Below the pieces are notes generated by a model, which ran no database searches, was not told the origin of the DNA, and worked only from the letters and a program-made list of their open reading frames with translations. From positions 1 through 54,531 of the forward strand of contig DXYG01000009.1 in NCBI GenBank assembly GCA_019415925.1: DNA of 54,531 nucleotides, written 5' to 3'. Position numbers and translations under genes: made by a program. Source of the DNA: Clostridiales bacterium. GTDB taxonomy: Bacteria > Bacillota > Clostridia > Oscillospirales > Acutalibacteraceae. Shown here piece by piece: positions 35,256-44,494 of the stretch; positions within the stretch are counted from its first letter, which is position 1; the number at the start of each line of letters is the position of its first letter.

Positions 35256-35282
35256 AAAATCACCTCCGCATCAACAAAAAAT

Positions 35283-35310
35283 GCAAGCCGTCAGCCGAAA
35301 TAACGGCAAT
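35283..35310 (-). terminator. hairpin after SRP RNA
   Basis: GCCGT and ACGGC pair around a GC-containing loop on the minus strand, followed by TTGCATTTTTT. It lies between SRP RNA and dnaX and probably ends the RNA. Confidence 0.55.
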
Positions 35311-35320
35311 CGTACAAATA

Positions 35321-35428
35321 AGTAAGCGGCAGACTTACTGCATCGCATCAGAAATACTGCTTAATGCTGCTCGGTTCCCCGCCTGACATGGTTCACAGAC
35401 CCCAATCGCACAGGGCCTGCCGCTCACT
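35321..35428 (-). ncRNA. ffs: signal recognition particle RNA (small type)
   Basis: About 108 nt. The terminal stem pairs AGUGAGCGGCAG with CUGCCGCUUACU. The core contains GUGAACCAUGUCAGGCGGGGAACCGAGCAGCAUUAAG-like conserved positions: the symmetric loop and GGAA-type tetraloop region of helix 8 that bind Ffh. Read on the minus strand directly upstream of dnaX, a common place for this gene in Firmicutes. The exact ends are estimated from the stem. Confidence 0.88.
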
Positions 35429-35525
35429 TAATTGCACGCAATGACTTCTTGCAATTCTTGATTATTATAGCACACGTTGATAAGAAAATCAATAGTTTTT
35501 TGTTTAGTTTTGAATTATAAAATAA

Positions 35526-35557
35526 AATCACAAAAGCGTTGCAGTTTCCTGCAACGC
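35526..35557 (-). terminator. terminator of the anchored surface protein gene
   Basis: GCGTTGCAG (35536-35544) pairs with CTGCAACGC (35549-35557) with a 4-base loop. The minus-strand tail is TTTTGTGATTTT. Confidence 0.8.
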
Positions 35558-35597
35558 CTGATTTGTGAATATTAAACTTAGAACAATCAGTTATAGA

Positions 35598-36653
35598 TTA
35601 TTCCTCTCTCTTCTTTCTTGCGAGGAATGCTACACCTGCTGCTGCAAGCATAAGTCCGCCGAATACATAGAGAATTGTTGTTTCAACACCTGACTTAACA
35701 GAGCTTGAGCCTGAGCCTGAGCTTGAGCCTGAACCGGTTGAACCACCAGTTGATCCTGAACCGCCGCCAAGGTTGCTTGTAGTGCCGCCTGCCTTAACTT
35801 CTTCAAGCTGCTTTGTATCAGTCTTCTTACCTGTGGTGGGGTCTGTGCATTTAGAGAGAATATCCTCAATTGCCTTAACCTTCTTGTCATCATCAGTAAC
35901 TCTCTGCTTAACAACACCCATTACGTCAACAGGGCTAACCTTGAGAGTATCAAGGAGATTCTGTGTAAGGTCTGTCTTTGCAGGGTCATCATAGTAAGCC
36001 ATGAGATATGTAGCAAGGAGTGTTACGTCAGACTCGCCTTCGGGGAAAGCAGAACCAACAATGTTACCTGTTGATGTAATCTTTCTTTCCTGACCGCAGT
36101 CAGCAGTGTTTTCCCACTTAGCAACAAAGTCTTTCTTCTCTGAGTCTTCAGGGTTTTCACTCTGCTCACCTGTGCAATAGAGTGTGTCGCCGATGCAAGC
36201 ACCGCTCATAATTACGTTACAGGTCTGCATACCTGTGTTAGATGAGAAAATAACACAGTAAACTCTTCCGTCAGAGGGGCTGATTGTGTTGCCTGTCTTA
36301 GAAAGGTCATATGTAGCTACACCTGTGTTTTTATCAAAAGAACACTGCTCAGCCTTTGTCTGCCACTCAGGCCATGAGCCTGAACCGTCAGCTTTCCAGA
36401 TGTGGCAGTAGAACTTCTTGTTTGTATCGAGGTTCCAGCCTGACTTTTTAGCGTCAAACTTAACTACGCTGCCTGCGCTGACTGCTTCAGAACCGGCATC
36501 TGCGCCTACTTCTGATGAACTGTCTGCTGAAACAACTGCTGAATCTTCAGCGCCTACTGTATCAGCTTCAACTTCTGATGCACTTGCTGTGATTGCTGCT
36601 GTACCAACCATCATTGTAGCGGCAATAGCAAGGCTTGCTATTTTCTTGAACAT
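35598..36653 (-). CDS. secreted, C-terminally membrane-anchored protein with CBM-like domain
   Basis: 351 residues. A signal peptide (1-26, ITASASE) is followed by an acidic Ser/Ala linker. A beta-rich domain at about 62-165 (FYCHIWKADGSGSWPEWQTKAEQC) recalls starch-binding modules of ruminococcal amylosome proteins, and a helical domain spans 205-285. A Gly/Ser linker (about 293-318) leads to one transmembrane helix (ILYVFGGLMLAAAGVAFLA) and KKREE. This is a sortase-like tail without an LPxTG motif, so anchoring is probably by the membrane helix. A strong promoter (36717-36745) and a leader stem-loop suggest high expression. A role in surface carbohydrate binding is inferred. Confidence 0.8.
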   Translation of the reverse strand: MFKKIASLAIAATMMVGTAAITASASEVEADTVGAEDSAVVSADSSSEVGADAGSEAVSAGSVVKFDAKKSGWNLDTNKKFYCHIWKADGSGSWPEWQTKAEQCSFDKNTGVATYDLSKTGNTISPSDGRVYCVIFSSNTGMQTCNVIMSGACIGDTLYCTGEQSENPEDSEKKDFVAKWENTADCGQERKITSTGNIVGSAFPEGESDVTLLATYLMAYYDDPAKTDLTQNLLDTLKVSPVDVMGVVKQRVTDDDKKVKAIEDILSKCTDPTTGKKTDTKQLEEVKAGGTTSNLGGGSGSTGGSTGSGSSSGSGSSSVKSGVETTILYVFGGLMLAAAGVAFLARKKREE

Positions 36654-36686
36654 TTTTAATCTCCTCCTAAATTGTTCGTGAACTTA

Positions 36687-36745
36687 GAGATATTGGCATA
36701 ATATCTCAGTAAAGCTATTATACAATAAATGTAACAAAACTTCAA
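36687..36745 (-). promoter_or_regulatory. strong promoter and 5' stem-loop of the anchored protein gene
   Basis: TTGAAG (36740-36745), 17 bases, TATAAT (36717-36722). A stem-loop GAGATATT/AATATCTC (36687-36707) then sits at the 5' end of the transcript, a position that often stabilises mRNA. AGGAGG follows before the ATG at 36653. Confidence 0.75.
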
Positions 36746-36857
36746 TACTTTTAATTCAATTGTAACATCATTAATTGCACAAGATTTTGATTGTCGATTT
36801 GTTAAATTTTCACAATTTATGTTATTTTTGCAACAACTTAAAAAATTTTTATCATAA

Positions 36858-39491
36858 TTATTTAAGCATAGAATATACTGTGTCTTTTACGATAGAAAGT
36901 GCAGCCTCAACCTTTTCGTGCTCTTTTGCGCCTGCCATAGCCATATCGGGCTTTCCGCCGCCGTTGCCGCCTGCTGCCTGTGCAACTGCTTTTACGATTT
37001 TGCCTGCATTTGCGCCAAGAGAAAGAGCCTCTTTTCCGCAAGCAGCCGCAAAGGTTACCTTGCCGTCGTTTACGGCTGCAAGCACGATTACAACCTTTGG
37101 TGCTGTGTCCTTTGCACGCTCACACATTGTACGCAGTACGTCAGCATTTGCGTTTTCAACCTTCGAAGTAACGATTCTTACGCCGTTTTCAACCTCTGTG
37201 CCTGCGAAAAGCTCGGCGAGCTGTGCAACGGCAAGCTTTGAATTAAGCTCGTTAATCTCTTTCTGCTGTACTTTGATAAGTGTTTCAGCCTTTTGTGCGC
37301 CCTCAACTACTGCTTTGGGATTTGAAATTTTCAGTGCAGAGCAAACTCCCATAACAGCCGCATTAACGCCGTTGATATAATTTAATACGCCGTTGCCTGT
37401 TAAAGCTTCAATTCTTCTTACGCCTGCGGCAACAGAGCCTTCCTGACGGATTTTGAAAAGTCCGAGATTTGAAGTATTCTTTGCGTGTGTACCGCCGCAG
37501 AACTCAATTGAGAAATCGTCTGCGCTTACAACACGTACAACGTTGCCGTACTTTTCACCGAACAGAGCCATTGCACCGAGCTTTTTAGCCTCTTCAATCG
37601 GCATTTCACGGGTCTGAACTTCAATAGCTTCAAAAATTTTCTTATTTACAAGGTTTTCAACCTCGATAAGCTCCTTTGCAGTCATAGCCTCAAAGTGAGT
37701 GAAGTCAAAACGGAAGTAGGAGTCTGTGACAAGCTGACCTGCCTGCTGAACGTGGTTGCCGAGGACATCACGCAGTGCTGCCTGCAAAAGGTGAGCGGCT
37801 GTGTGGTTTCTGGTAATATCGGCACGGCGTTCGCTGTCTACAGCCGAGCTTACCTTTGAGCCTACTGCAACGCTTCCGCTTCTTACGGTGCAGGCGTGGA
37901 GGAAGATATTGCCTGACGGGTCTTTTGTTGTGTCGTCAACGTCGGCAGTGAAGTTTCCGCTTTCGAGAACGCCCGTATCGCCTACCTGTCCGCCGCTTTC
38001 TGCATAGAACGGAGTTTTGTCGAGTACGATTACTGCGCTTTCGCCCTCGTTTACGCTGTCAACTCTTTCGCCGTCACGAACGATTGCAAGAACTGTTGAA
38101 TCGCAGGAAAGCTCGCTGTAGCCGATGAATTCTGTTTTTGCAACGTCGGAAAGGTCGGTTGCATCGGAAATCCATGCGTCTGCACCTGCGTTTTTGCGAG
38201 CGTCACGTGAACGCTTTTTCTGCTCCTTCAAAAGCTCGTGGAAACGGTCAACGTCTACCTCGATTCCTTTTTCCGAAAGAATTTCTCTTGTTAAATCAAT
38301 CGGGAAGCCGTAGGTATCGTTGAGCTTGAATGCGTCTTCACCACTCAAGGTCTTGATATCATCGTTCTCCATAATGCCCTGAAGCATTTTAAAGCCCTGA
38401 TCGATTGTCTTTGCAAAGCTTTCCTCTTCAACCTTGATAACCTTTGTGATAAATTCCTCTTTTTCCTTTAACTCGGGATAAGCTGTGAGATTTTCTTTGA
38501 TTACAGTGTCGCAAATCTTGTAGAGGAAAGGTTCTTTATAGCCGAGAAGTCTGCCGTGACGAGCGGCACGTCTTAAGAGTCTGCGGAGCACGTAGCCCTT
38601 GCCTTCGTTTGAGGGCATAACTCCGTCGCCAATCATAAAGGTTGTACTGCGGATATGGTCGGTGATTACACGAAGTGAAATATCGCTCTTTTCGTCTTTT
38701 CCGTACTCAACGCCCGTAATCTGAGAAATATGCTTCATAATATTCTGAATTGTATCGACAAGGAAAAGGTTGTCAACGCCCTGCATTACGCAGGCAAGTC
38801 GTTCGAGTCCCATACCTGTATCAATGTTGGGGTGGTCAAGCGGAGTGTAGTTGCCGTTGCCGTCGTTTTCAAACTGTGTGAAAACAAGGTTCCACACTTC
38901 AACAAATCTGTCACACTCGCAGCCTACGCCGCAGTCGGGACTTCCGCAGCCCTTGTCCTCACCTCTGTCGAAATAAATTTCAGAGCAAGGGCCGCAAGGA
39001 CCTGAGCCGTGTTCCCAGAAGTTGTCCTCTTTGCCAAGACGTACCATATGCGACGGGTCAACGCCGACTTCTTCTGTCCAGATTTTATAAGCCTCGTCGT
39101 CGTCCTGATAGATTGAAACGTAGAGCTTGTCAACAGGCATTTCGAGAACCTCGGTAAAAAATTCCCACGCCCACGCTGTTGCTTCGTGCTTAAAGTAGTC
39201 ACCAAACGAGAAGTTGCCGAGCATTTCAAAGAATGTGCCGTGACGTGCTGTGATTCCTACACGCTCAATGTCGGGTGTACGGATACATTTCTGGCAGGTT
39301 GTCACACGCTTGCGAGGAGGAGTGATTTCGCCTGTGAAATACTTTTTCATCGGAGCCATTCCGCTGTTGATAAGCAGAAGGCTGTTGTCGTCTTTCGGAA
39401 CAAGAGAAAAGCTGGGAAGTCTTAAACAACCCTTTGATTCGAAAAACGAAAGAAATTTTTCTCTTAATTCATTAAGTCCTGTCCATTGCAT
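36858..39491 (-). CDS. alaS: alanyl-tRNA synthetase
   Basis: 877-residue class II synthetase, full length. The start at 39491 has AAAGGAG upstream; the frame also opens at 39536 in the leader. The catalytic domain has FFESKGCLRLPSFSLVPKDD and motif 2/3 regions (RHGTFFEMLGNFSFGDYFK, GMGLERLA). The editing domain contains HTAAHLLQAALRDVLG and the zinc site CGGTHAKNTSNLGLF. A C-Ala domain follows, with GGGKPDMAMAGA. Controlled by the T-box at 39560-39800. All key residues appear present. Confidence 0.97.
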   Translation of the reverse strand: MQWTGLNELREKFLSFFESKGCLRLPSFSLVPKDDNSLLLINSGMAPMKKYFTGEITPPRKRVTTCQKCIRTPDIERVGITARHGTFFEMLGNFSFGDYFKHEATAWAWEFFTEVLEMPVDKLYVSIYQDDDEAYKIWTEEVGVDPSHMVRLGKEDNFWEHGSGPCGPCSEIYFDRGEDKGCGSPDCGVGCECDRFVEVWNLVFTQFENDGNGNYTPLDHPNIDTGMGLERLACVMQGVDNLFLVDTIQNIMKHISQITGVEYGKDEKSDISLRVITDHIRSTTFMIGDGVMPSNEGKGYVLRRLLRRAARHGRLLGYKEPFLYKICDTVIKENLTAYPELKEKEEFITKVIKVEEESFAKTIDQGFKMLQGIMENDDIKTLSGEDAFKLNDTYGFPIDLTREILSEKGIEVDVDRFHELLKEQKKRSRDARKNAGADAWISDATDLSDVAKTEFIGYSELSCDSTVLAIVRDGERVDSVNEGESAVIVLDKTPFYAESGGQVGDTGVLESGNFTADVDDTTKDPSGNIFLHACTVRSGSVAVGSKVSSAVDSERRADITRNHTAAHLLQAALRDVLGNHVQQAGQLVTDSYFRFDFTHFEAMTAKELIEVENLVNKKIFEAIEVQTREMPIEEAKKLGAMALFGEKYGNVVRVVSADDFSIEFCGGTHAKNTSNLGLFKIRQEGSVAAGVRRIEALTGNGVLNYINGVNAAVMGVCSALKISNPKAVVEGAQKAETLIKVQQKEINELNSKLAVAQLAELFAGTEVENGVRIVTSKVENANADVLRTMCERAKDTAPKVVIVLAAVNDGKVTFAAACGKEALSLGANAGKIVKAVAQAAGGNGGGKPDMAMAGAKEHEKVEAALSIVKDTVYSMLK

Positions 39492-39559
39492 AATATACTC
39501 TCCTTTTATTTTGAGCGACGAGGATGTCGCTCGCACAATTTACTAAAAATGTTTTGCAA

Positions 39560-39800
39560 AAATAAAAACTGCCCCATATAAGAATATGGGACAGGAATTT
39601 CCTGCGGTACCACCCAAATTGACGCAAAACACGTCCGCTTTGAGTAATCATAGGATTACAAGCCCTTAACGCAGGCATACGCCGTGCTTAATCACACGGA
39701 GCTCAGGGGCAGCCTGTCGAATTTTCACCTGAAGCTTTGCACCGGACAGCTTCTCTCTGCAAGGATTCAAAACGACTCATCCCGTCATTGCCGAATAATA
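39560..39800 (-). promoter_or_regulatory. T-box riboswitch (alanine-specific) upstream of alaS
   Basis: Minus-strand leader with the T-box core GGGTGGTACCGC (near 39604-39615) and a terminator (CTGTCCCATA / TATGGGGCAG, 39569-39593, then TTTTTATTTTT). The specifier is probably GCU (39700-39702) in CUGAGCUCC, an Ala codon matching the downstream gene. Uncharged tRNA-Ala would favour the antiterminator and alaS expression. Confidence 0.92.
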
Positions 39801-39817
39801 TATTAATTATCTTCTAA

Positions 39818-39846
39818 ATTATATGACCGTTTTTTCTTATTGTCAA
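39818..39846 (-). promoter_or_regulatory. promoter of the T-box/alaS transcript
   Basis: TTGACA (39841-39846), 17 bases, TATAAT (39818-39823): a full consensus on the minus strand just upstream of the T-box leader. Confidence 0.88.
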
Positions 39847-39946
39847 CAGTTTTTTTACTTTATATGAAAACTGCTCAGAAACGGTCGGGCAAATAAAGTT
39901 TGATAATATCAACCTGTCTGCCCGAATTGCGTGTCGAGGCGCTCGA

Positions 39947-41170
39947 CTAATCCCTACGTTTTCTTATTACAGAGCCTGTCGGAACGGCTTTGTCGGACTG
40001 CATAAAGAGCCTTTGAGTCGGATGAGGTGCGCTGTCGACAAATTCTCCTTCCTCATTTTTAAGTGAAATACATTTAATATCAAACGGAATTCCGCTCGGC
40101 GGCAACACGTCAAGCGTATCGCCTACGAGGAACTTGTTGCGCTGTGAAATAAGCGAAGTAGTATCGTCAATCGACTTTTCGCAAACAGCAACGGCGTCAT
40201 AGTGGCGGATATATCCTCCGTTGCCCGTAACCTGCCCCGGCTCATGGTTAAAGTAAAAGCCTGTGTTATATTCCCTGTGGCTGATTTTTTCAAGCTCTTC
40301 CTTAATCCAAGGCTTTAGCTTGTAATCATCGCTCATATTCTCAAAATAATCGTCTACTGCGTGTCGGTAAGCGTTCGTTGTTACGGCTGTGTAATAGGCA
40401 GATTTTGCTCTGCCCTCAATCTTGAAGCTTGAAACACCTGCCTTTACAAGCTCGGGAATGTGCTCTATCATACACAAATCCCTTGAATTGTAAAGATAAG
40501 TTCCGTCGGAGGTTTCTTCAACAGGAAAATACTGCCCATCCCTGTTTTCTTCAAAGAGGTGGTATTTCCAGCGGCAGGGCTGAGCACAATCGCCGTGATT
40601 TGCATCCCTGCCTGTCATATAGCTTGAAATAAGGCATCTGCCCGAAAACGAAACGCACATTGCGCCGTGAACAAAGCACTCAATTTCAAGCTCGGGAGAA
40701 ATTTTTGCACGCATTTGGGCAATTTCATCAAGCGGAATTTCCCTTGCAAGCACTACTCTTGACGCACCCATATTGTAAAGCGTATTGGCAGTTGCGTAGT
40801 TTGTAACGCCTGCCTGTGTTGAAATGTGGCGTGCAACCTTGGGAGCGTAACGCTTTGCCGCCTCAAAAACACCGAGGTCTGCAATTATCAGTGCGTCAAC
40901 TCCGCATTCCTGAGCATAGCTTAAAAAGTCGGGTAAAAATTCAAGCTCTTTATTGCGTGGCAGAACATTGCAGGTGACGTGAATCTTTTTGCCGAGTGCG
41001 TGAGCTTTTTCGCACGCAAGCTTTAGCTGTGTGTTGTCAAAATTCTGCGGAGCAGACCTCATTCCGAACATTTTCCCTGCGAGGAAAACTGCGTCAGCAC
41101 CGAATTTCAGTGCTGATTCAAGGCACTCCGGATCGCCTGCCGGCGACAAAATTTCAGGTTTCTTTATCAT
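39947..41170 (-). CDS. peptidase U32 family protein (TrhP/RlhA-like)
   Basis: 407 residues. U32 signature: ECFVHGAMCVSFSGRCLISSYMTGRDANHGDCAQPCRWKY, here at about 162-200, holding the conserved cysteines, plus EILSPAGDPECLESAL at the start. Despite the old name, characterised relatives hydroxylate RNA (TrhP, tRNA U34; RlhA, 23S rRNA), and TrhP is the closer length match. The ATG at 41170 overlaps the mltG stop (ATGA), so it is the last gene of the thyX operon. tRNA modification is likely but not certain. Confidence 0.88.
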   Translation of the reverse strand: MIKKPEILSPAGDPECLESALKFGADAVFLAGKMFGMRSAPQNFDNTQLKLACEKAHALGKKIHVTCNVLPRNKELEFLPDFLSYAQECGVDALIIADLGVFEAAKRYAPKVARHISTQAGVTNYATANTLYNMGASRVVLAREIPLDEIAQMRAKISPELEIECFVHGAMCVSFSGRCLISSYMTGRDANHGDCAQPCRWKYHLFEENRDGQYFPVEETSDGTYLYNSRDLCMIEHIPELVKAGVSSFKIEGRAKSAYYTAVTTNAYRHAVDDYFENMSDDYKLKPWIKEELEKISHREYNTGFYFNHEPGQVTGNGGYIRHYDAVAVCEKSIDDTTSLISQRNKFLVGDTLDVLPPSGIPFDIKCISLKNEEGEFVDSAPHPTQRLFMQSDKAVPTGSVIRKRRD

Positions 41171-42504
41171 TGTATATACTCCAGATTTGCTTCGTGCTCA
41201 TAGATTGTGGAAGCGTAGTATGCGTTTCCGTCCTTATCGTGGCAGAAGTAATAGTAGCTTGTATCGTTCGGATTGATAGCCGCAAGAATTGCGTCCATTC
41301 CGGGGTTGCAGATAGGTCCTGCGGGAAGTCCTGACTTGTTGTAGGTATCGTACTTGCTGGTGTAATTCTTGCCTTCGCTTGCAGGAACATCAAGAGCGCT
41401 TCTGTACGGATAGAACTTTGTTGAATCAAGTCCGAGATTTGAAACACCCATATCAACGTTGGCAGTCAGTCTGTTATGCAGAATTGAAGATACGTTGTAC
41501 ATATCGTCAACATTAGCCGCCTCAGCCTGAATAATCGAGGCTATTGTCATAATCTCATCAAGCGAATAATCGCTGTTGCTCTCTTCAAGAAGCTTGTTGA
41601 CGGTCATAAGCTTGTCATAACCGCTTACGTCCTGCTTTTCGCTAAGCTTAGCTTCATAGTTGTTTAAAAATTTATAAATTGTGCTTTCAGCGTCCTCGTT
41701 TTTATAGAACTCGTAGGTATCGGGATAGAGATAACCCTCAAGCTTATAATAACGATCTTTAGCATTTTTGATTGCTTTGAGGAAGCTGAAATCATCATCA
41801 AAATTATCGGAAGCGCAAAGCTCAAGGAACTTGTCCGTATTGCTTAAAACGCCGTTTTCTTTGAGGGTATTTGCAATTTCAAGCACGTTCTGACCTTCGG
41901 TAATCATTACCTTTACGGTATCGGTTCTGTTGTTTGTACTCAGCAGATAATTTATAATAGCCTCATAGTCCATATTTTTGCTTATTTCATATGTACCCTG
42001 AGTAAAATCGTCGGCTGATTTTGTTATTTTAGCAAACATTTTGAAATACGACGGCTCGCCGATGATTCCGTTTTTTGCAAGGGTGTCGGCAACATCGTCA
42101 AGCGTTGGATTTTCGGGAATTTCAATCCTTACCTTTGACGAATCGGTGCGGTTGATTGCAAGCAAATCGTTCATTCCCGTTATCAGGAATACCGACAGCA
42201 TTGCTCCGACAATTACAACCGAAACAACCCAGAACCACCTGAAATAACGGCGGTTATATTTATTCTTGACCTTAAGCTCTTTCTTCTCGGCTTTCTTTTT
42301 CTTCTTGAGCGCATTTCTGGACTGACGGGCAATTTTATCCTTAACGTCCTGTCCGCTGTATGAATTAAGCTCGTCGGACTCGCTGTAGCCGTTTTCACCC
42401 TCATCATCGTAGTTGTCACGGATGTTCAGGTGAAAATTCTCAGCCTTGCGGCGCCTTTGCTGTTCAAGATTATCCTGTGTATAATTATTATTGTCAAGGC
42501 TCAT
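41167..42504 (-). CDS. mltG: endolytic murein transglycosylase MltG
   Basis: 445 residues from the ATG at 42504 (RBS AAGGAATG; the frame is open to 42582). An acidic and then very basic cytoplasmic N-terminus (LKKKKKAEKKELKVKNKYNR) is followed by a transmembrane helix near 92-112 and a LysM-like subdomain. The YceG catalytic domain contains IASIIQAEAANVDDM with the catalytic Glu. It cuts nascent peptidoglycan strands and sets glycan length. The start overlaps the 5-FCL gene by 11 bases, and the stop overlaps the U32 gene. Confidence 0.93.
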   Translation of the reverse strand: MSLDNNNYTQDNLEQQRRRKAENFHLNIRDNYDDEGENGYSESDELNSYSGQDVKDKIARQSRNALKKKKKAEKKELKVKNKYNRRYFRWFWVVSVVIVGAMLSVFLITGMNDLLAINRTDSSKVRIEIPENPTLDDVADTLAKNGIIGEPSYFKMFAKITKSADDFTQGTYEISKNMDYEAIINYLLSTNNRTDTVKVMITEGQNVLEIANTLKENGVLSNTDKFLELCASDNFDDDFSFLKAIKNAKDRYYKLEGYLYPDTYEFYKNEDAESTIYKFLNNYEAKLSEKQDVSGYDKLMTVNKLLEESNSDYSLDEIMTIASIIQAEAANVDDMYNVSSILHNRLTANVDMGVSNLGLDSTKFYPYRSALDVPASEGKNYTSKYDTYNKSGLPAGPICNPGMDAILAAINPNDTSYYYFCHDKDGNAYYASTIYEHEANLEYIQ

Positions 42505-43114
42505 ATGTATCATTCCTTTTTGACACGTTGCGTGTGTAATTAATAAATTTATCGGTAACGAGAATATCGGCATTCTTGTCAAATATGCCTTTCGGAAGCT
42601 CTTTTTCTATACAGCGTGAATAGCAGATTCCAACGCTGATTCCGCAGAATTTTTCAAGAAATCTGTCGTAGTAGCCTTTGCCGAATCCGAGCCTGTAGCC
42701 CTGATAGTCAAAGCAAAGACCGGGCACAAGGCACAAGCCGTCTGAAAAGTCAGTAACCTTTTCGCACAGCGTTTCATCAGGCTCCATAATCGAAAACGCA
42801 CCCTTTTTCAGACAATCGGTGGAAGATATATAGTAAAAATCCATTAACCCCGTCTTATCAATGCATTTGGGTACGGCAAGGCGTTTGCCGTCTTTGAGGG
42901 CTGTTTCAATTATTTTTGAGGTGTCAACCTCAATCGGAGTTGACACAAATGCAAACAGCGTTTTGCAGTTTTTGTATTCATTAAGCGACAAAAACTGAGT
43001 TGTAAGCTTTTTGTCAAGCTCCTCTTTTACATCCTTGGGGCAGGTTGCACGAAGCCGCTTGTGGACAGCACGAAGCTCATTTTTGCGCTGTCTTATATTT
43101 TTGCTCAAAGGCAT
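42494..43114 (-). CDS. 5-formyltetrahydrofolate cyclo-ligase
   Basis: 206 residues. ATP-dependent conversion of 5-formyl-THF to 5,10-methenyl-THF. The basic N-terminal RQRKNELRAVHKRL, FVSTPIEVDTSKII, and the ATP-binding signature GYRLGFGKGYYDRFL (about 145-159) are clear. Folate supply links it to ThyX at the head of the same operon, which uses methylene-THF. Overlaps the DJ-1 gene by 10 bases and mltG by 11. Confidence 0.93.
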   Translation of the reverse strand: MPLSKNIRQRKNELRAVHKRLRATCPKDVKEELDKKLTTQFLSLNEYKNCKTLFAFVSTPIEVDTSKIIETALKDGKRLAVPKCIDKTGLMDFYYISSTDCLKKGAFSIMEPDETLCEKVTDFSDGLCLVPGLCFDYQGYRLGFGKGYYDRFLEKFCGISVGICYSRCIEKELPKGIFDKNADILVTDKFINYTRNVSKRNDTYEP

Positions 43115-43644
43115 TGCATAGCCTCAATTACGCTGTCGGCTGTTTCCTTTGACAAAGCGGCGCTAACGATAGCGTGACCGAATTCTACTGCACAGCCTGC
43201 ACCCTTTGAAGTGATTACATTGCCGTCGGTTTCGGTGTGAGCGGCTGTAAATTCAGCGCCCTCAAGCTCTGTTTCAAAGCCGGGGAAGCAGGTAGCTTTT
43301 CTGCCCTTTAACATTCCGAGATGACCGAGAATTGACGGTGCAGCACAGATAGCCGCAACAAATTTATCGTTATCGTAGCAGTATTTTACGGCATTGATTA
43401 CGCAGTCGGCTTTTTCAAGATTCAGCGTGCCGGGCATTCCTCCGGGGAGCACAACACCCTCAATATTATCAAGGCTGATTTTATCGGGCGTAATGTCGGC
43501 TTTAACAGTTACCTTGTGTGAGCTTGTCACCAGCTCGCCTGTTACGCCGACGGTGAGAACGTCAAGCTTTGCACGGCGCATTACGTCAAGCGTTGCAAGC
43601 GCCTCGGTTTCTTCAAACCCGTCTGCAAGAAAAACATAGAACAT
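43105..43644 (-). CDS. DJ-1/PfpI (YajL/ThiJ) family protein
   Basis: 179 residues. Flavodoxin-like fold with the nucleophile-elbow Cys in AAICAAPSILGHLG (about residue 99-103), the N-terminal Glu (FLADGFEETEALATLDVMRRA), and VLPGGMPG. Members act as glyoxalases, deglycases or oxidative-stress chaperones; which applies is unknown. Within the operon it starts 13 bases after the GNAT stop. Confidence 0.9.
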   Translation of the reverse strand: MFYVFLADGFEETEALATLDVMRRAKLDVLTVGVTGELVTSSHKVTVKADITPDKISLDNIEGVVLPGGMPGTLNLEKADCVINAVKYCYDNDKFVAAICAAPSILGHLGMLKGRKATCFPGFETELEGAEFTAAHTETDGNVITSKGAGCAVEFGHAIVSAALSKETADSVIEAMQCL

Positions 43645-43657
43645 ATCGCATTTCCTT

Positions 43658-44494
43658 TCAACTGAGAGTTATCCCGAGATAGGTATTTTCGGGGATTTTT
43701 TCGTTATTATCAAGGGATTTTATCATCCCGTATTTTTCGATTATAGAATTATTATAATTTTCACTATCCGGCTTTCCCGTAAAAATAAATTGCTTTGCAG
43801 TTGTATTTTCAAGGATTTTTTCTGAAAGCTCCGAAAAATCGGTGTAAAGTGAGTAAAATACTTCTGCCGTGCCGTTTTCTTCCTCAAAAAGGGCAAAACA
43901 ATTGTCTGATTTTACGGTTTTGCAATCGTAAAGAGAATAATAATCAGATGCAAAAGAAATAAAATTATTATTTTGAAAAAGAAAATTATCTTTTAAGCAC
44001 AGCCTTTGCAGTTCCTCAAAATTATATGAATTTACAGATGACAAATTGCTTTGATTATTATGAGCAATTTGCTTTAGTTCTTCTCTTGTAAATACTTTTC
44101 TGCTTGCTGAGCAAAGAGCTTTGTAGCCAAGGCGTTCGTAATAGGTATAAAGCTTTTCGCTTGCAGGAAAAAGCAATGAATAAATGTCACCGTTTTTGTG
44201 AGAATCCTCCAACGCATATTCTATCAGTCTGCTCATTATTCCGAGGTTTCTGTACTCACCCTGTGTTGCGGCTGAGCAAAGGTAGTGAGCCTTTTTGCCG
44301 TTAAGATTTGAGCTGATAAGATACAGCATTGCAACGGGTTTATTCTCTACGCTTGCGGTGTAAACTAACGTAAAATCAAGACAGCGATCAAAGAACAAAT
44401 CAACTGCCTGACTTTTTTCTTCAAAGCAGTCAAGCCAGAGCTTTTTTAAAAGCGGAATGCACTCAGATTTATTTTTTTCAAAATTAATTTTCAT
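43658..44494 (-). CDS. GNAT family N-acetyltransferase
   Basis: 278 residues. The N-terminal GNAT domain has the acetyl-CoA loop motif in AATQGEYRNLGIMSRLIEYAL (about 95-115) and YYERLGYK. The second half is a divergent GNAT-like or sterol-carrier-like region, as in Eis-type proteins. The substrate is unknown. It overlaps the DUF2156 gene by 11 bases; two acyl-transfer genes side by side suggest related roles, perhaps in cell envelope or peptide modification (inference). Confidence 0.82.
   Translation of the reverse strand: MKINFEKNKSECIPLLKKLWLDCFEEKSQAVDLFFDRCLDFTLVYTASVENKPVAMLYLISSNLNGKKAHYLCSAATQGEYRNLGIMSRLIEYALEDSHKNGDIYSLLFPASEKLYTYYERLGYKALCSASRKVFTREELKQIAHNNQSNLSSVNSYNFEELQRLCLKDNFLFQNNNFISFASDYYSLYDCKTVKSDNCFALFEEENGTAEVFYSLYTDFSELSEKILENTTAKQFIFTGKPDSENYNNSIIEKYGMIKSLDNNEKIPENTYLGITLS

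Noticed and set aside
35700..35765. Repetitive GAGCCTGAGCC tract resembling a tandem repeat or CRISPR-like array
   Set aside because: It encodes the Gly/Ser linker of the anchored surface protein and has no conserved spacers; ordinary low-complexity coding DNA.
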